A DNA stretch of 64,000 nucleotides, taken from Pseudanabaena sp. lw0831 (GTDB lineage Bacteria > Cyanobacteriota > Cyanobacteriia > Pseudanabaenales > Pseudanabaenaceae). Where the stretch lies: contig NZ_BBJB01000050.1 in the NCBI RefSeq assembly GCF_016584665.1, positions 1 to 64,000 on the forward strand, written 5' to 3'. Shown piece after piece: positions 15,782 to 23,943 of this stretch. How positions within the stretch are numbered: the first letter of the stretch is position 1; the number at the start of each line of letters is the position of its first letter. Position numbers and translations under genes: made by a program. The notes under the pieces were generated by a model. That model did no database searches. It was not told where the DNA came from and worked only from the letters and a program-made list of their open reading frames with translations.

Positions 15782-16996
15782 ATGCCCTCTCTCATCCCAT
15801 CCCTCAATAGTTGTGTCGCCAGAATGACATCAGGCGAAAAGCGCTTTGCGGTGAGATTGGAGCAGAAACTAGATGACGATTATCTAATTTGGTATGACGT
15901 ACCAATCGGCAAAAAGCAACTGCATCCCGATTTTATTGTGTTGCACCCGTTGAGAGGCTTACTGGTGCTAGAGGTCAAAGATTGGAAAATCGACACCATC
16001 AAAAATGTCACTAGAGCCAATTGGACGATCGCCGATCGCAACACAAACGAACCCAAGCAAATCAAAAATCCCCTAGAACAAGCTCGAAACTATGTCCTTC
16101 ATGCAGTCAAGCTCTTAGAACGTGATGCCGAGCTAGTCCATGCGATCGCAAGTGACCACGCTGGTAAATGTATCGTTCCCTATGGTTACGGTGTGGTGTT
16201 TACCAATATCACAAGAGCAGTGTTTGATAAACAAGGTTTAGGCGATGCGATCGAGTCAAACTTAGTCATCTGCCAAGATGAGATGTATGACAGTGTTGAC
16301 CGAGGCGATTTTCAACAAAAACTTTGGGATATGTTCCCATATCATTTCGATCGCACCCTAAGCCCGCACCAAGTCAATCGCATCCGTTGGCATATTTTCC
16401 CAGACATTGCGATTCAACCGTCACTATTGCCTGAGCCAGAAGAGGATGAAGTAGTTATTCCAGTAGCGATCGCACCTGACCTCATCAAAATCATGGACTT
16501 GCAGCAGGAACAACTTGCGCGAAGTCTACGCGGCGGACATCGGGTTATTCATGGTGTGGCGGGAAGTGGCAAGACAAGGTTATCTAGTTTTACAGCAGAG
16601 ACAAAACATATCTGCGATCTCATAGGGGAATATCGCGATCGCGGGATCGCTTGGAATGACATAGCGATTTTGTATCGTTCGGACTTCATGGGGCGATCGC
16701 TTAGCCATGCTTTGAAAAATGTCGGTATACCTGTGGAATGGTTGAACGAAGACAGTAACAGCAAGCGTTACAAGCCAGAAGCGCAAAGCGTGAAATTACT
16801 CACGATGCATAGTAGCAAAGGGCTTGAGTTTCCAGTGGTGTTTATTCCTGGTGTTGGATTTATGCCCAATCGGTCAGAGGCGATCGCGGACGAGGCGAGG
16901 CTTTTATATGTGGCGATGACTAGGGCTACTGAGTTTTTAGAGTTGTCTTGCGATCGGGATTCGGCTTTTGTGAAGAGATTGGAGAGGGTGCTTTAG
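15782..16996 (+). pseudogene. NERD-domain / UvrD-like helicase with internal deletion
   Basis: About 404 residues from the ATG at 15782 (MPSLIPSLNSCVARMTSGEK; an upstream TTG at 15737 is less likely). The N-terminal NERD nuclease-like domain is intact (HPDFIVLHPLRGLLVLEVKDW). Residues 258-265 are the Walker A loop GVAGSGKT. The text then jumps straight to ETKHICDLIGEYRDRGIAWNDIAILYRS, which belongs to the second RecA-like domain of UvrD/PcrA-type helicases, followed by VKLLTMHSSKGLEFPVVFIPG and LLYVAMTRATEFLELSCD. The segment with motifs Ia-III, usually around 200 residues, is missing without a frameshift. The product may fold but cannot be a normal helicase. Its 3' tail is repeated at 18.3, 19.6, 22.0 and 23.0 kb. 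Confidence 0.8.
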
Positions 16997-17088
16997 GGTT
17001 GGGTGTTACGAAGTGCGATCGGGTATAGATTTTTCGATACATTGAGATTAACATTCTAAGATGATTTTCAGAATGCAAAAAACTTACT

Positions 17089-17748
17089 ATGGCATCAAAA
17101 GACGTTCGTGACCATATACGTAACAGCTATACGACGTTTAGACTCGGTTTAGCTGCACTAGGCTTACTGTTTCCTCTGATCTTATGGTGGGGAGGATTGC
17201 TGTTTCAAGTTGAATTTCAAGACTCAATAAGTGCGTATTACCATACGTCTATGAGAGATGTGTTTGTGGGAAGCCTATTCTCAACAGGAGTTTTTCTTTA
17301 CTGTTATAAAGGCTTTACAGATTTAGAAAATTATGTCCTAAATTTTGCGGGTATTTGTGCAGTTCTTGTAAGTTTATTTCCAACATCAGCCTCAAATCCC
17401 CTTAAATGTGAAACCTTTACATCTCCGTATTTACACGGAATATTTGCCTTATTATTCTTTGCTGCGATCGCTTTTGTTTGTATTTTTCAGGCTCCGAAAA
17501 CACTTTACTTAATTAATCCTCCAGAGAAACGTAATTTATATGGACTAGCATATAAAGCCTTGGGATTTTTAATGATTGGTTTGCCGTTGCTTGCAACCTT
17601 ATTACTACTATTCCGTTCTGAAGCAAGAGACCATTTTGTTTATTTTGCTGAACTAGCAGGAATATATGTTTTTGGGGCTTATTGGATCGTCAAGACCATA
17701 GAAATGAGAGAAACGTCTCTAGATGATATTGATAGCAAGCAAATGTAA
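17089..17748 (+). CDS. Polytopic membrane protein (DUF998-like?)
   Basis: A 219-residue protein with about six hydrophobic segments (LGLAALGLLFPLILWWGGLL; VGSLFSTGVFLYCY; LNFAGICAVLVSLFP; GIFALLFFAAIAFVCIFQA; ALGFLMIGLPLLATLLLLF; LAGIYVFGAYWIV). The loop SISAYYHTSMRDVFVGSLF looks like a conserved signature of a widespread small membrane-protein family; I recall similar text in DUF998/Frag1-like proteins but cannot confirm it. It is followed after 9 bases by a second membrane protein, so the two probably form an operon. Confidence 0.75.
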   Translation: MASKDVRDHIRNSYTTFRLGLAALGLLFPLILWWGGLLFQVEFQDSISAYYHTSMRDVFVGSLFSTGVFLYCYKGFTDLENYVLNFAGICAVLVSLFPTSASNPLKCETFTSPYLHGIFALLFFAAIAFVCIFQAPKTLYLINPPEKRNLYGLAYKALGFLMIGLPLLATLLLLFRSEARDHFVYFAELAGIYVFGAYWIVKTIEMRETSLDDIDSKQM

Positions 17749-17757
17749 AGGTCAACA

Positions 17758-18264
17758 ATGATGGATCATCCTTTAAAAAGATATAGCTTTAAAGTGAAGT
17801 GGTTATGCCCTCTGTTAATAGTCTTAGGGATACCTCTAGCTTTAGTTCTTTTTTTTATTCCGTTAAACCCTGGCATTCTTGAATTTGAGTTCATCCCAGT
17901 AAATGTTCTTCAAAACTGGGATGAATTAGAAAAGAGATGGGCAGCATTTAGTCTTGGACTAGATTTTCTATTTCTTATAGTTTATTCGACTCTATCTTCA
18001 TTGCTATGTATCCGTACTGCCGTTACTTTAGAGTCAGACTTAGGTATATGGATAGCTTGGGGACAATGGTTTGCAGCATTGTGTGATGCTGTAGAAGACA
18101 TATCACTTGTAGGAATTTTGTTTGATTCTCAAATGGGCTGGCTTGCGATTGTTTCACCAACAGCAGCGTTCATAAAATTTTTATTGTTGATTATCGGTCT
18201 TATTTATATATCCTTGGCGAGACCATTCACAGCAGTGAGACTAAGATTCAGGAATAAATCTTAG
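17758..18264 (+). CDS. Four-TM membrane protein
   Basis: A 168-residue protein with four hydrophobic stretches (LCPLLIVLGIPLALVLFFIP; GLDFLFLIVYSTLSSLL; WIAWGQWFAALCDAVEDISL; TAAFIKFLLLIIGLIYISL). The loop between the first two is acidic and would be outside. I do not recognise the family. It is downstream of another membrane protein with a 9-base gap. Its stop codon lies inside the right arm of a long hairpin (18228-18277), so the last dozen codons double as terminator stem. Confidence 0.7.
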   Translation: MMDHPLKRYSFKVKWLCPLLIVLGIPLALVLFFIPLNPGILEFEFIPVNVLQNWDELEKRWAAFSLGLDFLFLIVYSTLSSLLCIRTAVTLESDLGIWIAWGQWFAALCDAVEDISLVGILFDSQMGWLAIVSPTAAFIKFLLLIIGLIYISLARPFTAVRLRFRNKS

Positions 18265-18277
18265 TCTCACTGCTGTG
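18228..18277 (+). terminator. 21-bp perfect hairpin overlapping a gene end
   Basis: CACAGCAGTGAGACTAAGATT (18228-18248) is fully complementary to 18257-18277, with an 8-base loop. It starts inside the coding region of the four-TM protein and includes its stop codon. The following bases are GTTTTCCCC, a weak T-run. Likely an intrinsic terminator or mRNA end protector. Confidence 0.7.
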
Positions 18278-18412
18278 GTTTTCCCCTAGAACCATATGAG
18301 ATCGCTACAAAATCAAGTCTTTTAGGTGATGACTAGGGCTACTGAGTTTTTAGAGTTATCGTGCGATCGGGATTCGGCTTTTGTGAAGAGATTGGAGAGG
18401 GATATCTTCTAA
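18278..18412 (+). repeat. Separator repeat, copy A, with helicase-tail fragment
   Basis: TTTTCCCCTAGAACCATATGAGATCGC begins a block also seen near 21948. It runs through AATCAAGTCTTTTAGG and then into about 80 bases (18328-18405) almost identical to the 3' end of the helicase gene at 16916-16990 (GATGACTAGGGCTACTGAG to AAGAGATTGGAGAGGG). The copy A left half is missing; the block starts right after the hairpin. See also copies at 21.9, 22.9, 23.9, 25.1 and 25.8 kb. Confidence 0.75.
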
Positions 18413-18613
18413 CAAAGCCAATGTTTACAATAAGATAGTCATAAAAAGGAAAGGACACTTATTTAAAGTTAAAGAAATAAGATCGTCACTGTCTCTAAAC
18501 AATAGGCAAAATATTACAAAATCGATCCTTTCCTTTTTAGGACTAACCCTATAGCTACCCCCAAAAATAGCAGTCTTTAAAAAAATATTCACTGTCTATC
18601 CTAAAAAAATCTG
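18413..18613. other. Intergenic region with spaced inverted repeat
   Basis: AAAAAGGAAAGGA (18443-18455) is inverted at TCCTTTCCTTTTT (18536-18548), enclosing 80 AT-rich bases. It may be a small degenerate mobile sequence or an RNA structure. Nothing else can be supported in this gap before the gene at 18614. Confidence 0.35.
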
Positions 18614-19462
18614 ATGAATCGTATTGTTTTAAAACCCATCCAATTTCTGTTTTTGATCGCTTTAATCTGCTGTCTACAGTCTGCTGCTTGGGCAACGATT
18701 GGAATTGCAGAATGGTCAACTTCAACACCTGGGGGAAATAAAATTGGCAATAACGATACCTTGCCTCCATCTGCTAAAGGCACAGCAATCTATAATAACA
18801 GGAAGGTCTTTGTCGATCGCGTTGGCAAAATCGGTTTTTATGATGGTGCGATTATTGGCGAAACTGACAATAAGTTCTTCTTGTTTGATGAGTCCACAAA
18901 AGCTTTAACAAAGTATTCAACCAAATCAGAACTTTGTGCGGACATCAAAACAAAGGGACTCAATTTTAATAACAATCTCAGCTTTTTTAATGGAAGCTAT
19001 CCCTATGATTACTATATTATTCATTACGCCCTCTATTTCTTGATTCCTTTTGTAATATTACTCGTAGGACATGCGATTGCAAAACGACAGATTCCATTTA
19101 CAATTAGAATTGACCGAATTCTCGAAGGTGTTGCATTCCCATTACAGCTATACGTTTTTTCTACTGCAATGAATTTTGCGTTCATTACAAGCAGAACAAA
19201 TGAGAGTGTTGGTTTTGATTTTTTTGCTTCTGGCGTACTCGTAGGAACTTTTGGAAGTTTGTTATGGGTTCTTAGTCGTTTTAGTTTGACAATGCTTGAC
19301 AAGATTAGTAACGTTCGCCAAGCTAGTAGCTCAATATTTTTCGCACTATTCAAGTGTATATTCGTTGCTGGGATTATCACTAGCGGACTACTTTTTCTGC
19401 TTTCTCCTTGGCAATCCAAATGGACAAGCATTCAATATTTCTCGTGCCTAGAATTATTATGA
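18614..19462 (+). CDS. Membrane protein with signal peptide and extracytoplasmic domain
   Basis: A 282-residue protein. It opens with a signal peptide (MNRIVLKPIQFLFLIALICCLQ...AWA), continues with a hydrophilic extracytoplasmic domain of about 110 residues containing repeats of the form NNRKVFVDRVGKIGFYDGA (beta-rich), and ends in four hydrophobic segments (YALYFLIPFVILLVGHAIA; VAFPLQLYVFSTAMNF; SGVLVGTFGSLLWVLSRF; FFALFKCIFVAGIITSGLLFLLS). The family is unknown to me. It stands alone between two fragments of the helicase tail (18.3 and 19.6 kb). Confidence 0.65.
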   Translation: MNRIVLKPIQFLFLIALICCLQSAAWATIGIAEWSTSTPGGNKIGNNDTLPPSAKGTAIYNNRKVFVDRVGKIGFYDGAIIGETDNKFFLFDESTKALTKYSTKSELCADIKTKGLNFNNNLSFFNGSYPYDYYIIHYALYFLIPFVILLVGHAIAKRQIPFTIRIDRILEGVAFPLQLYVFSTAMNFAFITSRTNESVGFDFFASGVLVGTFGSLLWVLSRFSLTMLDKISNVRQASSSIFFALFKCIFVAGIITSGLLFLLSPWQSKWTSIQYFSCLELL

Positions 19463-19563
19463 AACAATATATTATTTCCTTGCGGATGGAACTTTATATT
19501 GGGGATCAAGTAGTAATGTTAAACTAATTGACTTGACTATCTCGCGAGAGTTACTTGTCTTCA

Positions 19564-19743
19564 GAACAAAGGACTTGAGTTTCCAGCGGTGTTTATTCCT
19601 GATGTTGGATTTATGCCCAATCAGTCTCAGGCGATCGCTGATGAAGCAAGGTTGCTATATGTAGCGATGACTAGGGCTACGGAGTATTTGGAGTTATCGT
19701 GCGATCGGGATTCGGCTTTTGTGAAGAGGTTGGAGCGGGTTAT
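19564..19743 (+). pseudogene. Helicase C-terminal fragment (UvrD-like motif V/VI region)
   Basis: From about 19564 the + strand reads KGLEFPAVFIPDVGFMPNQ, then DEARLLYVAMTRATEYLELS and CDRDSAFVKRLERV. This is the last ~60 residues of the helicase at 15782-16996, with a few substitutions. There is no helicase sequence to its left. Homology ends at about 19743, almost exactly at the stop codon of the minus-strand nucleotidase gene. It is the longest of the scattered helicase tails. Confidence 0.85.
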
Positions 19744-21398
19744 TTTGGAGAGATTGGCGATAGCATTTTGAAGTAGGTTTCGAGAGCTTCAATATCGAGT
19801 ACTCCTACTAAGCGATCGCGTCCTTCTTTCAGCACTGCAAAATTATCACCACCGTCAGCTAGATAGCTATTCACGGTAATGCGATAGTCGCGAACGGGTG
19901 CGATCGGTATACCTGCGAACGCGATATTACTGACTCTTTCACCCAAAGCAGCAGAATTACTATAACTATAGGTAAAGCCTTGGGAAACCTGAAGAATCCG
20001 ATTTTGTCCTAAACGAGGATTATCAAACTGACTTTCTAAAAGCTGTTTGATTTGCTTACCCGTCAAGGTCATTGTGACTAAGCGATTTCGGAAGGGTTGG
20101 ACGGCAAAAGCTTGACCGTAGCTCACAACACCCTTATCTTCACTCTCACTATATGATAGGTCGGTGCGAATGCCTCCGGGATTCATGAAGGCAACTACTG
20201 CACCACCTAGATCGGGATCGGCAGTGGCATTAAGTTGAGCATCGGCGATCGCTCTGCCTAGAGGCGAAATACCATTGAGATAGGGAGTACGGGTAATATC
20301 GGCAGTAATCGAACCGATTGCCCGATTGACTAGAGGAGCGGCAATGGCTTTGTATTTAAGAACGATCTGGGTCAAAGCCGGATGCTTTGGCACATCATGG
20401 GTAACGACAACATTATTGGCTCTCATCGAGGCGACATCTCCCGTCCCTCGATCTAAGGTCACATCAATGTCGCTGACTAATCTGCCGAAGAAAGAAGCAC
20501 TGGTGACAAGGCGGCGATCAATTTGGCAATTGTAAGCCTGATGGGTATGACCTGTAATAAATAGATCGACCTCAGGATCGGTCTGCTTGACAATATCCAC
20601 GATCGCTCCAGAGATACCCTCGCAACCGTTGTAATTTCCCGTATTAAGACCGCCCTCATGCAAGAGAACGGCGATCGCTTTAATACCTTGCTTCTTTAAT
20701 TCAGGAATTAAAGCGTTAACGGTAGCAGCTTCATCTTTAAATTCTAGACCCACGATCCCAGAAGAGCTAACTAAGTTAGACGTTCCCTTTAAAGTCATGC
20801 CGATGAAAGCCATCTTCACACCGTCAAAGGTACGCACCTGATAGGCAGGAAAAATAGGTTTGTCATTTTCGGAATTAATCACATTAGCCGCAAGAAATTT
20901 GAATTTTGCGCCTCCAAAACCATCCCCATCGCGACAGCCATCGACGGGATGACATCCTCCTTTTTGCTTGCGGTATAACTCTTCCGCACCTTCGTCGAAT
21001 TCATGATTACCTACGGCATTTAATTCTAAACCTAGAGCATTTAGAGATTCAATTGCGGGTTCGTCATGAAAAAGAGCAGAGATCATCGGACTGGCTCCCA
21101 CCGTATCGCCTGCGGAAACAGTAACGGTATTTTGAGGTTTAATCTGAGGGTTAGCAACTCGCAAATTTTTAATATGCGTAGCTAAATATTCAACACCACC
21201 AGCAGGAATGCGATCGCTAGTACCAGAAGGGGAAAAGGTAAGATTTCCCGCCTCAAGATTTCCATGAAAATCATTGATAGCTATGATCTTAATATTTACT
21301 AAAGCGGATTTTGACAGGGCAAAGGGAGCGAAATACAGAACTACAATTAAAGAAATAACGGCAAGAAATGAAAATCTTCTCATCAGAAATTTTCTCAT
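19740..21398 (-). CDS. Secreted 5'-nucleotidase / metallophosphatase family (UshA-like)
   Basis: A 552-residue enzyme. A signal peptide (FSFLAVISLIVVLYFAPFALSKS) is followed by the calcineurin-like metallophosphoesterase domain: IIAINDFHGN, SAGDTVGASPM, NAVGNHEFDEG and FITGHTHQAYNC, the standard metal-binding set. The C-terminal 5'-nucleotidase substrate-binding domain follows (MNPGGIRTDLSY; VNSYLADGGDNF). It would hydrolyse nucleotides, cyclic nucleotides or similar phosphoesters in the periplasm or outside. Length and domain order are normal, so it should be functional. It is the most conventional gene in the accessory zone and lies opposite to its neighbours. Confidence 0.92.
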   Translation of the reverse strand: MRKFLMRRFSFLAVISLIVVLYFAPFALSKSALVNIKIIAINDFHGNLEAGNLTFSPSGTSDRIPAGGVEYLATHIKNLRVANPQIKPQNTVTVSAGDTVGASPMISALFHDEPAIESLNALGLELNAVGNHEFDEGAEELYRKQKGGCHPVDGCRDGDGFGGAKFKFLAANVINSENDKPIFPAYQVRTFDGVKMAFIGMTLKGTSNLVSSSGIVGLEFKDEAATVNALIPELKKQGIKAIAVLLHEGGLNTGNYNGCEGISGAIVDIVKQTDPEVDLFITGHTHQAYNCQIDRRLVTSASFFGRLVSDIDVTLDRGTGDVASMRANNVVVTHDVPKHPALTQIVLKYKAIAAPLVNRAIGSITADITRTPYLNGISPLGRAIADAQLNATADPDLGGAVVAFMNPGGIRTDLSYSESEDKGVVSYGQAFAVQPFRNRLVTMTLTGKQIKQLLESQFDNPRLGQNRILQVSQGFTYSYSNSAALGERVSNIAFAGIPIAPVRDYRITVNSYLADGGDNFAVLKEGRDRLVGVLDIEALETYFKMLSPISPK

Positions 21399-21516
21399 AA
21401 TGTTAATCCTGATTTAGTATTTGTAATCGAGTCCTAACTCTTTCCTATTTTACAAATCAATTTCTCAAATAGCATCTGTTCTAATGGAAAATCTAGATAA
21501 AAAGTCTTAGCCAATC

Positions 21517-21825
21517 TCAAACTTTTATCGGCTCTAATTCCTTAACATTCTTAGGCAATTGTACCGTTATATATTTCCTCAATTCATCTTCTGAGATAGT
21601 ACCGTTGTTGTTGACAGAAGCTCGTATTTCAGTAATCGCTAAGTAAATTTTGACAAAGCTGATATTACGCCCCACCGCTTCACCTTGTAATATAGCTTCT
21701 CCAAGATAATCATCATCCAAAATATTGCCACAAATTAAATTACCATTCTGGATGAAAGTTGCCTCAAAGCGAGTTGGTTTGCCCTTTTGCCAGAAAGTGC
21801 CAAGCCATGTGCCAGTAATATTAGC
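21517..21825 (-). CDS. Small hypothetical protein, possibly C-terminally altered
   Basis: About 102 residues from the ATG at 21825 (MANITGTWLGTFWQKGKPTRFEA). The first 60 residues look like a conserved beta-rich fold (GNLICGNILDDDYLGEAILQGEAVGRNISFVKIY). The tail from ASVNNNGTISEDELRKYITVQL is different in character and may come from a frameshift or a fusion. It may be a fragment of a longer gene. A frame extended to 21858 adds MLLYLLVMDS, which is less likely. No family recognised. Confidence 0.5.
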   Translation of the reverse strand, partial: ANITGTWLGTFWQKGKPTRFEATFIQNGNLICGNILDDDYLGEAILQGEAVGRNISFVKIYLAITEIRASVNNNGTISEDELRKYITVQLPKNVKELEPIKV

Positions 21826-21872
21826 CATACTATCCATTACCAATAGATATAACAGCAACTATAAATCAAGTC

Positions 21873-22085
21873 AATCGCTATCCGTTACAAAATGCGATCT
21901 CTCCCAAAAACAAACTCACAAGCGCTACAATCATAGCAAAATTCCCCTAGAACCATATGAGATCGCTTCGGAAGCAATGCTTTTATACTTTCCATGAAAA
22001 GAGCTACTGAGTATTTAGAATTGTCTTGCGATCGGGATTCGGTTTTTTGTGCGGAGGTTGGATAAGGTGCTTTAGGGTTGCAATC
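21873..22085 (+). repeat. Separator repeat, copy B, with helicase-tail fragment
   Basis: The left part (CAATCGCTATCCGTTACAAA, 21874-21893) recurs in copy F at 25.8 kb. It is followed by AAGCGCTACAATCATAGCAAAATT (core) and CCCCTAGAACCATATGAGATCGC as in copy A. From 22001 a decayed helicase tail follows (AGAGCTACTGAGTATTTAGA to GGTGCTTTAGGG), with small insertions and deletions. The copy lies between the minus-strand gene at 21517-21825 and the gene at 22284. Confidence 0.75.
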
Positions 22086-22091
22086 GGGGGG

Positions 22092-22160
22092 GGTGTTACG
22101 AAGTGCGATCGGGAGGTGTTACGAAGTGTGATCGGGAGGTGTTACGAAGTGCGATAGGGA
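22092..22160 (+). repeat. Three tandem 23-base repeats
   Basis: GGTGTTACGAAG plus TGCGATCGGGA occurs three times without gap (22092-22114, 22115-22137, 22138-22160) with one change each in copies 2 and 3. Single copies follow the helicase stop codon (17003-17021) and copy C of the separator (23112-23135, decayed), so the triplet is a local amplification of that flank. Confidence 0.9.
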
Positions 22161-22283
22161 GATATTTTCAGATGTGACATTGTTAAACTGTTGGAAATAC
22201 ACATATATTTGCTCAGAAACAAGTCTTTTATACATTAGCTGGTACAAAGCCAAAAAGTAAGAAATAGTTCAGTTACTAATAAT

Positions 22284-22922
22284 ATGAATCCTTCAAACGA
22301 TCTTACTTATCAACTATTATCAAATCAAATTCAAGTTTTGTTTAGTGAAGATTTTTCGCGAGAATTAGAATTAGGTAAGTATAGTAGGTGGGCGCTAAAT
22401 ATTACTTCCTCTCAAATTATTCCAATGCTATCAGCTATTGGTCGCTACGGAAGAGTAGGAGAGAAATGTCCTGATATTGACACAAAGCAAATTTGGTATA
22501 ACATTCAGGGCATTGAACGTGGTCTTGATGAAATTTTGGGAATTAAATTATTTTTAAATCAAGAGCAGCAATCCGCCCTAAGCTTTTTAGGTCATTTCGT
22601 TGACGATTGTAGAAATTACACCATACCTTTTGAATACAGTGAAGAATCACCTCAATTTGTCGAAAATGTAAGCTGGATAATGAATCCTACTAGCAGCGAT
22701 CTATTTGGAATTATTTGGCATCTTGGATTATTTGGTTCAAGATTTGAAAGGTATATATATAGTGATGAAAATATTCCAACTTGCATTAATGGCTATACTC
22801 CTCGCGCCCAAGAACCTTTAATTTGTCTGATGCGGGTAGCTCAAAAACAGCCCACATGTTATCACTGTGGTGGTGACAGATATCCTTTACGAGAAAATTA
22901 TCAAACTTTATATAAAAATTGA
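22284..22922 (+). CDS. Hypothetical protein, paralogue 1
   Basis: A 212-residue protein beginning MNPSNDLTYQLLSNQIQVLF. It is soluble, rich in aromatic residues, with LNITSSQIIPMLSAIGRYGR, MNPTSSDLFGIIWHLGLFGSRFE and PRAQEPLICLMRVAQKQ. The end has CYHCGG, a possible metal-binding pair. The gene 23261-23851 is a clear paralogue. The 120 bases upstream are also shared (GTGACATTGTTAAACTGTTG and ATTTGCTCAGAAACAAGTCT), so promoter and gene were copied together. No function known to me. Confidence 0.7.
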   Translation: MNPSNDLTYQLLSNQIQVLFSEDFSRELELGKYSRWALNITSSQIIPMLSAIGRYGRVGEKCPDIDTKQIWYNIQGIERGLDEILGIKLFLNQEQQSALSFLGHFVDDCRNYTIPFEYSEESPQFVENVSWIMNPTSSDLFGIIWHLGLFGSRFERYIYSDENIPTCINGYTPRAQEPLICLMRVAQKQPTCYHCGGDRYPLRENYQTLYKN

Positions 22923-22924
22923 TT

Positions 22925-23105
22925 CAGCGATCGCCCCTAATCCCAGTCCCATAAGCGCTACAATCTTGGCAAATTTCCACTAGAACCCTCTGAGATCGAT
23001 TCAAAATCAAGTCTTTTAGGCGATGACTGCTAACGAGTATTTAGAATTATCCTGCGATCGGGATTCGGCTTTTGTGAAGTGATAGGAGAGGGTGCTTTAG
23101 GGGCG
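22925..23105 (+). repeat. Separator repeat, copy C, with helicase-tail fragment
   Basis: CAGCGATCGCCCCTAATCCC leads into GCGCTACAATCTTGGCAAATTTCCACTAGAACC, then AAAATCAAGTCTTTTAGGCGATGACT as in copy A, and from 23030 a helicase tail (GAGTATTTAGAATTATCCTG to GGGTGCTTTAGGGG). It follows the stop of the first paralogue by three bases and is followed by the shared upstream sequence of the second. Confidence 0.8.
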
Positions 23106-23260
23106 GGATCGGTAGGTGTTACAAAGTGTGATCGGAAAATATTTTCATATGTGACATTGTTAAACTGTTGGAAATACAAATATATTTGCTCAGAAACAAG
23201 TCTTTTATTCACTAGTTGCTACAAAGCTAGAAAACAAGAAATAGTTCAGTTACTAATTAT

Positions 23261-23851
23261 ATGAATCCATCAAGCGAACTTACTTATCAACTATTATCAA
23301 ATCAAATTCAGTTGCTATGGAACGAAGAGTTTTCACGAGAATTAGGATTCGGTAAGTATAGTAAGTGGGCGCTAAATATTACTTCCTCTCAAATTATTCC
23401 AATGCTATCTGCTATTGGTCATTATGGAAGAAGCGGTCTGCAATGCCTTGATATTGATACTAGAGCTATGTTTTCTGGTCGTGGAATTGATGGAGATATA
23501 AAGTTATGTCTTAATCAAGCGCAACAAAATGCTCTTATCTTTTTAGGCGACTATTTTTGGAATAATTGTAAATTGCCTATTCCCATTGAATATACTGAAA
23601 AATCACCTTACTTTATTGAAAATACGAACTGGATTTTTAATCCGACTTCTAGTGATTTATATGGAGTTATTTGGCATATAGGAGGCTTTGGTTCTAGATT
23701 TGGAGCACATAGAAAGAATTTTCCAAACAGCATTAATGGCTTTAGCCCTCGCGCCCAAGAATGCTTGATTTGTCTAATGCGAGTAGCTCAAAGTCAGCTT
23801 ACATATTATCAATTTGCAGGAGAAAGATTTCCTTTACGAGAAAATCATTAA
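23261..23851 (+). CDS. Hypothetical protein, paralogue 2
   Basis: A 196-residue protein, MNPSSELTYQLLSNQIQLLW, strongly similar to the product of 22284-22922 over its length (LGFGKYSKWALNITSSQIIP; FNPTSSDLYGVIWHIGGFGSRF; SPRAQECLICLMRVAQSQ). The Cys pair near the end of paralogue 1 is YYQFAGE here, so that possible metal site is not conserved. The two copies are clearly diverged yet both are open, which argues for selection on both. Function unknown. Confidence 0.7.
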   Translation: MNPSSELTYQLLSNQIQLLWNEEFSRELGFGKYSKWALNITSSQIIPMLSAIGHYGRSGLQCLDIDTRAMFSGRGIDGDIKLCLNQAQQNALIFLGDYFWNNCKLPIPIEYTEKSPYFIENTNWIFNPTSSDLYGVIWHIGGFGSRFGAHRKNFPNSINGFSPRAQECLICLMRVAQSQLTYYQFAGERFPLRENH

Positions 23852-23867
23852 GATTTTGTCGTAAATT

Positions 23868-23943
23868 AATGCAGCGATCGCCTATCTAGTCCCTCAAAGA
23901 CTACAATCTTGGCAAATTTCCCCTAGAACAATATGCGATCGCA
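23868..23943 (+). repeat. Separator repeat, copy D
   Basis: GCAGCGATCGCCTATCTAGT, then GACTACAATCTTGGCAAATTTCCCCTAGAACAATATGCGATCGC, directly in front of the ATG of the glycosylase gene. This copy has no helicase tail. The conserved core is ACAATCTTGGCAAATTTCC plus CCTAGAAC. Confidence 0.8.
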
